NCBI GenBank assembly: GCA_025363455.1
Contig: JANYDW010000031.1
Span: 1 to 64,000, forward strand
Direction of reading: 5' to 3'
Length of the DNA stretch: 64,000 nt
Source of the DNA: Oleiharenicola sp.
GTDB lineage: Bacteria > Verrucomicrobiota > Verrucomicrobiia > Opitutales > Opitutaceae
Shown here: in pieces, positions 15,254 through 23,420 of the stretch
How positions within the stretch are numbered: position 1 is the first letter of the stretch
Layout: the number at the start of each line of letters is the position of its first letter
Position numbers and translations under genes: made by a program
Notes under the pieces: model-generated
Seen by the model: the letters and a program-made list of their open reading frames with translations, nothing else
Database searches by the model: none
Told to the model about the DNA's origin: nothing

Positions 15254-17824
15254 ATGCCCAAGAAATCTTCCGTCCCTTCGCGCGACCTCGTCCTGCTTGA
15301 GAGTCTCTGGCGCGAATCCCTTGAACGCTATACGCTGCCCAACGGCCTGACCGTCCTGCTAAAGCCCGACTCCGCCGCACCGGTCAGCTCCGTGCAGGTC
15401 TGGGTGAAGACCGGCAGCATCCACGAGGGCTCCCATCTCGGCGCCGGTCTGTCGCATTATCTCGAGCACATGCTTTTCAAAGGCACGGAGCGCCGCGCCG
15501 GTCGCGAGATCTCCGCCACCGTCCAGGCACACGGCGGCTACATCAACGCCTACACGACCTTCGACCGCACCGTCTACTACATCGACGTGCCGTCCAACCA
15601 CACGACCGTCGCCATCGACCTGCTGGCCGACGCCGTGCTGCACTCGACGCTGCCGGCCGACGAGGTGGCGAAGGAAAAGGATGTCATCCTGCGCGAGATC
15701 GACATGTGCCTCGACGATCCCGACCAGCGCCTGTCGCAGGCCCTCTTCGAGACGGCCTACCGTACGCATCCCTATCGCCAGCCGATCATCGGCCACCGCG
15801 AAGTCTTTGCCGCCGTTACCCGCGACGACCTGCTCGCTTATTACCGCGCTCGTTACGTGCCCAACAATCTCGTGCTGGTGATCGTCGGTGACTTCGACCC
15901 CGCCGCCACGCGCGCCGCCATCGCCGAGCATTTTGGCAAGGCCCCGCGAGTCCGTCTCGCCCCCGTGCTTGTGCCCGACGAGACCGTGCAACTCTCGCGG
16001 CGCGACCAGCATTTGCACGAAGACGTGCAGGTGTCCCGCGCTGGCCTCGGCTGGCAAATCCCCGGCCTCGCGCATCCCGACACGCCGGCGCTCGACATGC
16101 TCGCGATGGTGCTCGGCCACGGCGACAGCTCGCTCCTCTGGCAGTCGATCCGCGAAAAAGCCCGGCTGGTGCATAGTATCGACGCCATGGCCTGGGGCCC
16201 TGGCACGAGCGGTCTGTTCTACATCTCCTACCTGGCGGATCCCGACAAGCGCGTCGCAGCTGAGCAGTCGATCCTCCGCGAACTCCACCGCATCGCCGCG
16301 AAAGGCGTCAGCGCCGCCGCCCTGGCCAAGGCCGTGCGCCAGGCCGTGACCTCCGAGATCAACATGCGCAAAACGATGTCCGGCCAAGCCTCACGCCTCG
16401 GGTCGGGCGAGGTGGTCGTGGGCGACATCAATTACACCCGCGAGTATTTCCGGCGGCTGTTCGCGCTGACCCCGGCGAAACTGAAGCGGGTGATGCACAT
16501 CTACCTCGTGGCGGAGAAGCTCACGGTTGTTTCGTCCAATCCGGCGAGTGCGCTCGCCGCCGCCGCGACCTCCGCCCCTCGTGCGACTTCCTCCCTCGAC
16601 TTCGAGGAGATCACCCTGCCCAACGGGGCGCGCCTACTTCTCCAGCCTGACCACCACCTGCCCAACCTGCACCTGCGCCTCGCCTTTGCCGGCGGCGCGA
16701 TGTTCGAGCCGGCGGAACGACGCGGACTCAACGTCCTCATGGCGTCCTTGCTGGCCAAGGATACCACCCGGCGTTCGGCCGAGGAGGTCGCCCGCGCCAT
16801 TGAGGAGGTGGGCGGCTCGTTCCATGAATTCTCGGGCAACAATAGCTTTGGGCTCAGTGCTGAGGTGCTGCCGGGCGACACTGACCTGGCCCTGGAATTG
16901 ATCGCCGACGGCACTTTGCGGCCAGCCTTCAAGCCGGCCCGGCTCGAGATCGAGCGCGAGTCGTCGCTCGCCTCGCTCAAGGAAAGCCTCGACGACGTGG
17001 TCACGGTCGGTCGCAAGAAAATGCGCGAGAAATTTTTCGCCGGCCATCCTTTCGCCATCGAGACCGGCGGCGACGAGGCGGGCCTGAAGGCCATCGCAGT
17101 CGCCGACCTGAAGACCTTGCATCAGCGGCTCGTTGTCTCGGGTAATGCCGTGCTCGCCGTCTCCGGCGACTTTGACCCCAGGAAACTCGCGCCGAAGCTG
17201 AAGGCCTTTCTCGCCAAGCTCCCGCTGGGCGGGGCGCCCGCGGCCAAGGGTCGTTTGGCGGTCGAGGCGGGTGACTTCATCGAGATCCAGCCCCGTCAGC
17301 AGGCGATCGTCTTTCAGGCCTTCCCGGGACCGGGTGTCCTCGCCGAGGATTACACCGTCAGCGAGGTCGCCGACGAATTGTTCAGCGGCATGTCCTCGCA
17401 CTTATTTGAACGGGTGCGCGAGGAGAAGAGCCTGGCATATTTTGTCCGCTCCAGCCGCATCGTCGGCCTGCATACCGGCATGTTCTATTTCTTTGCGGGC
17501 ACCAGCCCGCAGCGCTTCGGGGAGGTGATCGAGGAGTTGAATCTCGAGATCAAGCGGGTCCGCGAGGGGGGCGTGACGGCCGAGGAACTGGCGCGCTGTC
17601 AAGTCCGGCTCAAGGCCGGCAAGCGCATGGGCATGCAGACCAATTCCGCCCGTGCCATGCAGGCGGCCCTGAACTCGGTCTACGGCCTGCCGGTCAACGA
17701 CTGGAGGACCTACGATGCGCGCGTCGATGCCGTCACCCTCCCGTCGATCCGGGAGTTCGCCCGGAAATACTTCGTGCAGACCCAGCGCGTGCAGTTGGTG
17801 GTCAAGCCGGCGGCCACCGCCTGA
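15254..17824 (+). CDS. M16-family zinc metallopeptidase, two-lobe form
   Basis: The 856-residue protein contains two M16 halves joined in one chain. The first has the inverted zinc motif HYLEH (His68, Glu71, His72) with the downstream ligand region EKDVILREIDM. The second, from about residue 440, begins ITLPNGARLLLQPDHHLPN, lacks the HxxEH motif and should be the non-catalytic partner. It resembles the processing-peptidase and PqqL-like bacterial enzymes. No signal peptide is evident at the chosen start, although similar proteins can be periplasmic. It probably cleaves peptides enclosed in its chamber; the substrate is unknown. It follows the Minf_1886 gene closely. Confidence 0.93.
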   Translation: MPKKSSVPSRDLVLLESLWRESLERYTLPNGLTVLLKPDSAAPVSSVQVWVKTGSIHEGSHLGAGLSHYLEHMLFKGTERRAGREISATVQAHGGYINAYTTFDRTVYYIDVPSNHTTVAIDLLADAVLHSTLPADEVAKEKDVILREIDMCLDDPDQRLSQALFETAYRTHPYRQPIIGHREVFAAVTRDDLLAYYRARYVPNNLVLVIVGDFDPAATRAAIAEHFGKAPRVRLAPVLVPDETVQLSRRDQHLHEDVQVSRAGLGWQIPGLAHPDTPALDMLAMVLGHGDSSLLWQSIREKARLVHSIDAMAWGPGTSGLFYISYLADPDKRVAAEQSILRELHRIAAKGVSAAALAKAVRQAVTSEINMRKTMSGQASRLGSGEVVVGDINYTREYFRRLFALTPAKLKRVMHIYLVAEKLTVVSSNPASALAAAATSAPRATSSLDFEEITLPNGARLLLQPDHHLPNLHLRLAFAGGAMFEPAERRGLNVLMASLLAKDTTRRSAEEVARAIEEVGGSFHEFSGNNSFGLSAEVLPGDTDLALELIADGTLRPAFKPARLEIERESSLASLKESLDDVVTVGRKKMREKFFAGHPFAIETGGDEAGLKAIAVADLKTLHQRLVVSGNAVLAVSGDFDPRKLAPKLKAFLAKLPLGGAPAAKGRLAVEAGDFIEIQPRQQAIVFQAFPGPGVLAEDYTVSEVADELFSGMSSHLFERVREEKSLAYFVRSSRIVGLHTGMFYFFAGTSPQRFGEVIEELNLEIKRVREGGVTAEELARCQVRLKAGKRMGMQTNSARAMQAALNSVYGLPVNDWRTYDARVDAVTLPSIREFARKYFVQTQRVQLVVKPAATA

Positions 17825-17882
17825 TTTTAGGCGGAGCGCAGGGCTTGTCGGCGCGGGCTGACCCGGCTTTTTTCAGGGCGCT

Positions 17883-18248
17883 ATGTTAAAACTAAGCCCG
17901 TTAGTGAAAGTCGTGCCGGCCCTGCTGGCACTGACTCTGATGGTAACTCCGCTTGCTCTCCGGGCCGAGAGCGAAGCCGCCAAGAAGCTCAGCAAGAACC
18001 AGGAAAAATATGACGCCGACAAGGACGGCAAGCTGAGCGACGAAGAGAAAGCCGCCGCCAAGGAAGGGGCCAAAGCCAAGGCGAAGGAAACCCGTGAAGC
18101 GAACCTGAAGAAGTACGACGCCAACGGAGACGGCAAGCTCGATGCCGAAGAAACAGCCAGGAAAAAGGCCGACGAGCAAGCCGCGCATGATACGGCCAAG
18201 GCCGAGCGCGACGCGCGGAAAGCCGCCAAGGAAGCGGAGAAGAAGTAA
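17883..18248 (+). CDS. Exported EF-hand protein
   Basis: The 121-residue protein has a signal peptide (hydrophobic LLALTLMVTPLALRAE) and two calcium-binding EF-hand loops: DADKDGKLSDEE at about residues 43-54 and DANGDGKLDAEE at about 80-91. Both loops keep the D-x-D-x-D/N-G pattern. The rest is lysine-, alanine- and glutamate-rich and probably helical. It should be a secreted or periplasmic calcium-binding protein of unknown partner. A strong hairpin terminator follows at 18296. Confidence 0.85.
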   Translation: MLKLSPLVKVVPALLALTLMVTPLALRAESEAAKKLSKNQEKYDADKDGKLSDEEKAAAKEGAKAKAKETREANLKKYDANGDGKLDAEETARKKADEQAAHDTAKAERDARKAAKEAEKK

Positions 18249-18295
18249 TCCGTCAGCGCGGTGCGTTCTGCGTGCCGCCGCGCAATGACAGGGCC

Positions 18296-18328
18296 AGCCC
18301 CGGGGGACCACCGGGGCTTTATTATTTT
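18296..18328 (+). terminator. Rho-independent terminator after the EF-hand gene
   Basis: The perfect stem AGCCCCGG / CCGGGGCT has a 6-nt loop and is followed by TTATTATTTT. It ends the plus-strand transcript about 48 nt after the EF-hand stop codon. Confidence 0.85.
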
Positions 18329-18368
18329 CAGGAGGAGGCGGCAGGGGGGATTGGCGTCCTGCCTCTCC

Positions 18369-18479
18369 GTCATCCTGAGCGCAGCGAAGGATCCACGAAG
18401 TCGGCGCTCCGTCCGTTCCCTTGAATCCTTCCCCCGCGGTGGCGGGATCAGGATGACATTCCCGGAAGCGGGAATGTCA
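18369..18479. repeat. GTCATCCTGAG-type palindromic element overlapping the nadK stop
   Basis: The element opens with GTCATCCTGAGCGCAGCGAA and contains the opposing GGATCAGGATGAC. It ends in a perfect 10-bp hairpin, GACATTCCCG / CGGGAATGTC at 18455-18478. The nadK stop codon (TGA on the minus strand, 18477-18479) lies in that hairpin edge. The same arrangement recurs at the end of the SH3-like gene near 55979. Confidence 0.75.
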
Positions 18480-19319
18480 CTTCTTGTCCGTCAGGCCGCC
18501 GCTCCACTTGAGCTTGGCGCGCATCACGCCGAAGTGGGAGTAGTCCCGGCGTTGCACGAGCCCAAGCCGGCGCTTGGCGATGGTGACGTTGATTGTCGCG
18601 CCCTTGACAACCTCGCGATTGCGTTGCCCGTCCAGGGCGACGAGCAGCCGCGAGCCGGTGGAGCTGCTGCGAATACTGAGCTTCACGCTGTCCTCGAAGA
18701 CGATCGTGCGGTTGCTCAGCGTGTGGGGACAGATCGGGGTCATGGCAATCACGCGTGCGGCCGGGTGGATGATTGGTCCGCCGGCGGAGAGATTGTACGC
18801 GGTCGAGCCCGTGGGCGTCGACAGCACGAGTCCGTCACAGAGATAGTCGGTCACCAGTTCGCCGTCGGCGCGGACCTCCAGGCGCACGAGCTGCGAGTTG
18901 ACCTCGGCCTTGATGAGCACGTCGTTGAGTGCGAGGTCCCGTCGGCCCGGGCCGGTGCGACACTCGAGCAGGGTGCGCTGGGCGACGCGGTAGCCGCCGC
19001 GCAGGACTTCGCCGAAGCAGGCGCGGGCCTCGTCCGGGGAGAAACTGGTCAAATAGCCCAGGCTGCCCTGGTTGACGCCGATGAGTGGGAGGCCGGCCTG
19101 CGCCGCTTCACGTACCGCGCCGAGCAGTGTGCCGTCGCCACCGATGATGCAGCCGGCGTCGCAACCCTTGAAATAGCCTCGCGGGAGCTTGCGGGCCGGT
19201 CGGCTCTTGATCCGGCGGACCCCGACCGTGCGAGCGATGGCGATGAGCTCGCGGGCCAGCTTGGCTGAGCCGGGCTTCTCGGTGTTGACGACAAAGGCGA
19301 GTCTGCGGATGGGGGCCAT
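18477..19319 (-). CDS. nadK: NAD kinase
   Basis: The 280-residue protein is an ATP-dependent NAD kinase making NADP. Signature motifs are GGDGTLLGAVR, LPLIGVNQGSLGYLTSF, the NDV segment (ALNDVLIKAE) and the glycine-rich STPTGSTAYNLSAGGP. The GGDG aspartate is the expected catalytic base. The start at 19319 places MAPIRRLAFVVN at the family N-terminus; the longer frame upstream is not family-like. It follows tlyA on the minus strand with about 65 nt between, a common pairing of nadK with tlyA. Its stop codon lies in a repeated palindrome. Confidence 0.95.
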   Translation of the reverse strand: MAPIRRLAFVVNTEKPGSAKLARELIAIARTVGVRRIKSRPARKLPRGYFKGCDAGCIIGGDGTLLGAVREAAQAGLPLIGVNQGSLGYLTSFSPDEARACFGEVLRGGYRVAQRTLLECRTGPGRRDLALNDVLIKAEVNSQLVRLEVRADGELVTDYLCDGLVLSTPTGSTAYNLSAGGPIIHPAARVIAMTPICPHTLSNRTIVFEDSVKLSIRSSSTGSRLLVALDGQRNREVVKGATINVTIAKRRLGLVQRRDYSHFGVMRAKLKWSGGLTDKK

Positions 19320-19384
19320 GCTTGGGCCACCACTGCACACTATTGGGCACCAATGTCGAATTCGGATTGGGCTATGACCCGCCG

Positions 19385-20143
19385 CTACATGGCCGGCGCC
19401 TTGGTCAACCCCAGCAGGAATTCCCGGTTGCCGTCGGCGCCGTGCACCGGGCATTCCCTTTCGCCGTGCACTTTTGCGCCCGGCAGCTCGCCCAGCATGA
19501 AGTCCCGCACCTCGGCCAGCACGCGCGCCCGCACCACGTCGTCACGGATGATGCCCTGGCCCTTGTCCACTTCGGCCTTGCCGGCCTCGAATTGGGGTTT
19601 CACCAACGCGATGAGCGTCCCGCCCAGGCGCAGGAACGGCCACACGGCGGGCAACACACTCTTCAGCGAGATGAACGACAGGTCCATCACAACGACATCA
19701 TAGCTGGCGCGCGGCAGGCCGCCGGGCTGGAGGTGGCGGGCGTTGACCTTTTCAAAATTGATCACCCGTGGATCGCGCCGGAGTTTTTCGTGCAACTGGC
19801 CGTGGCCGACGTCCACGCAAGTGGCCGACGCGGCGCCGGCCTGCAGTGCGCAGTCGGTGAAGCCGCCAGTCGAAGCGCCGACGTCGAGCAGGTGCGCGCC
19901 GGTGAGATCGACGGGGAATTGTTCGAGGTAGGCGGCGAGCTTCTCGCCTCCGCGACTCACGAAACGCGGTGGCTGGTCCACGCTGAGCTCAAAATCAGCC
20001 GGAAATTCCTTGCCGGGCTTGTCGAGCCGCTCCGTGCCGTGGCGCACGCGGCCCGACATGATCAAGGCCTTGGCTTGGGCGCGGGTAGGGGCGAGCCCAC
20101 GGGTCACCAGCAGTTCATCGAGACGTTGTTTCCCCTTGGACAC
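19385..20143 (-). CDS. tlyA: TlyA-family rRNA ribose methyltransferase (S4 and FtsJ domains)
   Basis: The 252-residue protein starts with an S4 RNA-binding domain ([20 protein letters not shown]) and continues with an FtsJ-like Rossmann domain: a VSRGGEKL lysine, [12 protein letters not shown] for SAM binding, [10 protein letters not shown], and LVKPQFEAG. The K-D-K-E catalytic layout is visible. TlyA enzymes 2'-O-methylate cytidines in rRNA; some are annotated as haemolysins for historical reasons. It is probably co-transcribed with nadK. A 25-bp palindrome lies about 110 nt upstream. Confidence 0.94.
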   Translation of the reverse strand: MSKGKQRLDELLVTRGLAPTRAQAKALIMSGRVRHGTERLDKPGKEFPADFELSVDQPPRFVSRGGEKLAAYLEQFPVDLTGAHLLDVGASTGGFTDCALQAGAASATCVDVGHGQLHEKLRRDPRVINFEKVNARHLQPGGLPRASYDVVVMDLSFISLKSVLPAVWPFLRLGGTLIALVKPQFEAGKAEVDKGQGIIRDDVVRARVLAEVRDFMLGELPGAKVHGERECPVHGADGNREFLLGLTKAPAM

Positions 20144-20251
20144 CCGGCCAGCGAAACGTCACATCACCATCCCGTCCACGCCATAAATCCCTGCATTCCC
20201 CGAGCTCGTTGTCGTCTACTAAACCACAAACTCCTTTGGGGTGACCGGATA

Positions 20252-20276
20252 ATATGTAACGTATTACGTTACATAT
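20252..20276. promoter_or_regulatory. 25-bp perfect palindrome between fpg and tlyA
   Basis: ATATGTAACGTA (20252-20263) and TACGTTACATAT (20265-20276) are perfect 12-bp arms around one T. It overlaps the fpg stop and lies upstream of tlyA-nadK. It could be a repressor operator; no regulator can be named. Confidence 0.55.
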
Positions 20277-21102
20277 TTCTGATAAGTTTCTGGCGGGCGG
20301 GCGACCAGCACGTTGTGCGGCCGCCGACTTCCTCGCGATGGAGCGGTTTCTTCGTGCGCGGGCAGAGGCCACCGTCCTCCCAGCGGTGCCAGAACAGCCA
20401 TGATCGCGGGATGTGCGCGTTGAGGTTGGCCGGCAGGTAACGGCCCTTGCCAGCGATGGTGTCGAGTGCGAGGCGGCAGACTTTGCGGCACTCGCGGTGC
20501 AGCGCGCGCACTTCGGCCGGGCTTAGTGAACCGGCCAGCCGTTTCGGATGGATTGCCGCGCGCCAGAGGATTTCGTCGGCCATCCAATTGCCGACGCCGG
20601 GGAACCGCTCCTGCATGAGCAGCACGGCTTTGATCGGTGCCCGGGCGCGGCGCCGCAGAAACGCCTCCACGGCATCGACGGTGAAAGCTGGCGACAGGAT
20701 GGCCGGGGCAATTTTGGTCCACCACGCGGGGGGAGCCTTGCCGTGATGGAAGAGCACGCCCCCGAACATGCGCGGGTCATTGAACACCAACTGGCGCAGC
20801 TTCTGCACGAGGATGAAATGATCGTGCGTGGTTGCCCGGTAGTCCGGAGGCTCGACGCGGAGCTCGCCGCTCATGCCGAGGTGAATGCCGAGCCAATTGC
20901 TACCGCTGAAACGAAAGAGCATCTGCTTTGCCGCGGTTTCCGAGCCGACGAGCCGCGCGCCGGTCAGTCCCCGTTTGATCTGGCCGGTGTCGCAGCCGCG
21001 AAAGACCTTCTTCCCCTCGTGCAGTCGCACGGTCAGCACCTTGGCACTATGTCCGGCACTCCAGCGTTTGCGGAAGAACTCGACTTCGGCCAGTTCGGGC
21101 AT
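20269..21102 (-). CDS. mutM: Fpg/Nei-family DNA glycosylase with an incomplete zinc finger
   Basis: The 277-residue protein begins with the catalytic MPELAEVE (the Pro and Glu after the initiator) and has HLGMSGELR, DPRMFGG and the helix-two-turn-helix GVGNWMADEILWRAAIHP. This family removes oxidised purines by glycosylase/AP-lyase action. The C-terminal zinc finger normally has four cysteines (CxxC...CxxC). Here it reads LCPRTKKP ... GGRTTCWSPARQ, so two of the four are replaced. The beta-hairpin may be zincless, as in plant Fpg and NEIL1. Fpg or Nei substrate type is uncertain. It ends in a palindrome and starts just downstream of the palindromic repeat at 21121. Confidence 0.88.
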   Translation of the reverse strand: MPELAEVEFFRKRWSAGHSAKVLTVRLHEGKKVFRGCDTGQIKRGLTGARLVGSETAAKQMLFRFSGSNWLGIHLGMSGELRVEPPDYRATTHDHFILVQKLRQLVFNDPRMFGGVLFHHGKAPPAWWTKIAPAILSPAFTVDAVEAFLRRRARAPIKAVLLMQERFPGVGNWMADEILWRAAIHPKRLAGSLSPAEVRALHRECRKVCRLALDTIAGKGRYLPANLNAHIPRSWLFWHRWEDGGLCPRTKKPLHREEVGGRTTCWSPARQKLIRNM

Positions 21103-21120
21103 GGGGGTGGATGGTTTTGT

Positions 21121-21178
21121 TGTAGGAGCTTGCTTGCAAGCGATGCCTTGGTGGGTCGCCTGTAAACAGGCTCCTACA
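21121..21178. repeat. TGTAGGAGC-type palindromic intergenic repeat
   Basis: Starts TGTAGGAGCTTGCTTGCAAG and ends AACAGGCTCCTACA, forming an imperfect inverted repeat between fpg and the M24 peptidase gene. It belongs to the TGTAGG...CCTACA family found at 11 places in this window. Confidence 0.85.
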
Positions 21179-21184
21179 TGTTGC

Positions 21185-22264
21185 TCACCGGATCTCCCAT
21201 CTATACGGATGTCGCGACAGCATCTTCGCCGGGCCCTTGGTCACTTGCACGACGTCCTCCCAGCGGCAGCCGCCGAGTCCGGGATAATACAGCCCCGGCT
21301 CCACAGTGAGCACGGATCCGAGCTTGAGTGGGGCAGCCACGGCGGGGGAGATGCGTCCCGGATCGTGTACCTCAAGCCCGAGCCCATGGCCGGTCCCGTG
21401 GATGAAGCCGACCGAGCCGCTCTTGCCGTGGCGAGTCTCGTAGCCGGCGGATTCGAAACACTCCGTCACGGCACGGTGCACGAGCCGGCCGTCGACGCCG
21501 GCGCGGATTGCTTTGAGCGCGCGCTGTTGGGCGTCGCGCACGGTGGCGACCATCCGGCGCTGGACCTCGCGCGGCTGGCCTTTCAAATAGGTTCGGGTCA
21601 TGTCGCCGAAATAGCCGGTGGCAGTGACGCGCGGGAAAATATCGATGATGATAAGCTCGTGTGGCCGCAGGGGGCCCGAGCCGCGCTCGTGCGGATCGCA
21701 GGCTTGGTCGCCGCCGGCCACGATGGTGTCCTGTGGGTTGCCGCCCTGCTCGTGGATCGCCGTCTCGAGGGCGAAACGCAGGCGCTCCGAGGTCAGCGCC
21801 TTGCCGCGATATACCAGAGTGCGGCCCTTGATACGGGCGGCGCCGAGGATTCGCTCGGCGACGTTGAAGCCGACGGAGCACAGGCGGTTGCCCTCGCGGA
21901 TGCATTCCGCCTCGCGGGCCGACTTGATTTCGCGTTCGGGAAACAGGAGGCCGTTGGCCAGCTCCAGTTTCAGGCCGAGTTTCGTCAGCTTGACGTAGAG
22001 GTGGGCGGGAAAATCGTCGGCGACGCGGAAGCGACGGATGCCATGTTCCCGGGCGACGGTGGCGATGATCTCGGCGGGGCCCGCTTTCCCGTGATACTTG
22101 GCTTTGGCCCGGGTCCGGCAGGCCTCGAGCGGGAGGACCAAGGCGAAATCGCCGGTCCTTTTCACCCGGCCGAATTCCAGCGCGCTCTGGACGGTGATTT
22201 TTTTGCCTCTCGCTCCGAAGGCGATGAATGGGTCATGGACCTCCACACCGCCAAAATAAAGCAT
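21185..22264 (-). CDS. M24-family (Xaa-Pro-type) metallopeptidase
   Basis: The 359-residue protein has the pita-bread metallopeptidase domain with ligands Asp in IIIDIFPRV and GDMTRTY, His in GTGHGLGLEVHD, Glu in TVEPGLY and Glu in WEDVVQV. All five are present. The N-terminal creatinase-like part begins MLYFGGVEVHDPF. It probably removes N-terminal residues next to proline. The start at 22264 was chosen at the first family-like methionine; the much longer antisense extension across the two lipoprotein genes is spurious. It is on the same strand as fpg. Confidence 0.9.
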   Translation of the reverse strand: MLYFGGVEVHDPFIAFGARGKKITVQSALEFGRVKRTGDFALVLPLEACRTRAKAKYHGKAGPAEIIATVAREHGIRRFRVADDFPAHLYVKLTKLGLKLELANGLLFPEREIKSAREAECIREGNRLCSVGFNVAERILGAARIKGRTLVYRGKALTSERLRFALETAIHEQGGNPQDTIVAGGDQACDPHERGSGPLRPHELIIIDIFPRVTATGYFGDMTRTYLKGQPREVQRRMVATVRDAQQRALKAIRAGVDGRLVHRAVTECFESAGYETRHGKSGSVGFIHGTGHGLGLEVHDPGRISPAVAAPLKLGSVLTVEPGLYYPGLGGCRWEDVVQVTKGPAKMLSRHPYRWEIR

Positions 22265-22302
22265 GTCGGCGCTGCGCTGGGTGCTGGCGTAGAGGAGCGG
22301 AG

Positions 22303-22382
22303 GTGGCGTTTTCAAGAAAGGGATGGTTTTTTGCCGACATTGACGATGAAGCCGTGCAAAAACGCAAAAATGTTTTCCCGCC
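22303..22382 (+). repeat. Duplicated 80-bp upstream element, copy A
   Basis: About nine in ten bases match the segment at 23340-23420. It includes GTTTTCAAGAA, GGGATGGTTTTTTG, CAAAAACGCAAAAA and the start codon context ATGTTTTCCCGCC of the following lipoprotein gene. GTTTTTTGC and GCAAAAAC can pair as a hairpin just before the start. Confidence 0.8.
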
Positions 22383-23224
22383 TTTTGCTGCTGGGTTCGC
22401 TCACGCCCATGCTGCTGGCGCTGGCCGGGTGTGCGCGCGCCGCGCCCCAGCCGGACGCCGGTGCGGCACCCGCCAAAACGCCAGTGGCACCGGTCCGCCC
22501 GGTCGCGGCCAAGCCCGCCGCGGGGGTGCCGGTCTATACCTATGAAGTTGTGAACGTCATGCCGCACGACCCCGCGGCCTTCACGCAGGGGCTGGTTTAC
22601 CTTGCCGACGGGGATTTGCTGGAGAGCACGGGTTTGAACGGCGAATCCTCGTTGCGCCGCGTCGAGCTCAAGACCGGTGCCGTGCGCCAGCGGGTGGCGG
22701 TATCGTCGGAGTACTTCGCGGAAGGTCTCGCGGTGCTGGGGGACCGGGCGTTTCAACTGACCTGGCGGAACCACAAGGGTTTTGTTTACGACTTGGGGAC
22801 GTTCCGCCGGGAAAAGGAGTTCGCCTACGAGACCGAGGGCTGGGGTCTCACCACGGATGGCCATTCGCTGATCCTGAGCGATGGCACCGATGAGATTCGG
22901 TTCCTCGATCCCGTTAGTTTTGCCGTTCAGCGGACGATTCGCGTCATCATGATCGACCATCCCGTCACCCAGTTGAACGAGCTCGAGTACATCAAGGGGG
23001 AGATCTTCGCGAACGTCTGGGGCGCCAACTACATCGTGCGCATCGACCCGGCGACGGGACACGTCACTGGACTGGTTGACTTCACGGGCCTGCTGGCGCC
23101 GGAGGACCATGGCGCGACCACGGAGGTATTGAATGGCATCGCCTACGATGCCGCGGGCGACCGGCTGTTTGTCACGGGCAAGCGCTGGCCGAAGCTTTTC
23201 GAGGTGCGCCTGAAAGTGAAGTGA
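22370..23224 (+). CDS. Glutaminyl-peptide cyclotransferase-like lipoprotein
   Basis: The 284-residue product starts with a lipoprotein signal, MFSRLLLLGSLTPMLLALAG followed by Cys, and a proline/alanine linker. The mature part is a beta-propeller of the plant/bacterial glutamine cyclotransferase family: PHDPAAFTQGLVY, ESTGLNGESSLRRV, YFAEGLAV, LTWRNHKGFVYD, GWGLTTDG, LSDGTDEIRFLDP and LNELEYIKGEIFANVW. It would convert N-terminal glutamine to pyroglutamate at the cell envelope. An in-frame ATG at 22346 is a possible longer start. The gene is preceded by an 80-bp element shared with the next lipoprotein gene. Confidence 0.9.
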   Translation: MFSRLLLLGSLTPMLLALAGCARAAPQPDAGAAPAKTPVAPVRPVAAKPAAGVPVYTYEVVNVMPHDPAAFTQGLVYLADGDLLESTGLNGESSLRRVELKTGAVRQRVAVSSEYFAEGLAVLGDRAFQLTWRNHKGFVYDLGTFRREKEFAYETEGWGLTTDGHSLILSDGTDEIRFLDPVSFAVQRTIRVIMIDHPVTQLNELEYIKGEIFANVWGANYIVRIDPATGHVTGLVDFTGLLAPEDHGATTEVLNGIAYDAAGDRLFVTGKRWPKLFEVRLKVK

Positions 23225-23339
23225 CCGCCGCAAGCCGCGACGGATCGGGCGCTGAGATGCGCCAGGTCGACTTCGAATTCTTGGCGCGCGGGTGACCGAC
23301 GCGGCGGACCACGCTTGGAACCTGCTGTCACGAGCAGTG

Positions 23340-23420
23340 GTGACGTTTTCAAGAACGGGATGGTTTTTTGGCGACTTTGACCGTGAAGCTGGGCAAAAAC
23401 GCAAAAAATGTTTTCCCGCC
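23340..23420 (+). repeat. Duplicated 81-bp upstream element, copy B
   Basis: The second copy of the element at 22303-22382, again ending over the start of a lipoprotein gene (ATGTTTTCCCGCC). Differences are about eight substitutions and one extra A. It has no Shine-Dalgarno sequence; the start is preceded by an A-rich run. Confidence 0.8.

Noticed and set aside
20885-22345. Plus-strand frame upstream of the cyclotransferase-like gene
   Set aside because: It is antisense to fpg and the M24 gene; only the part from about 22346 or 22370 encodes a family protein.
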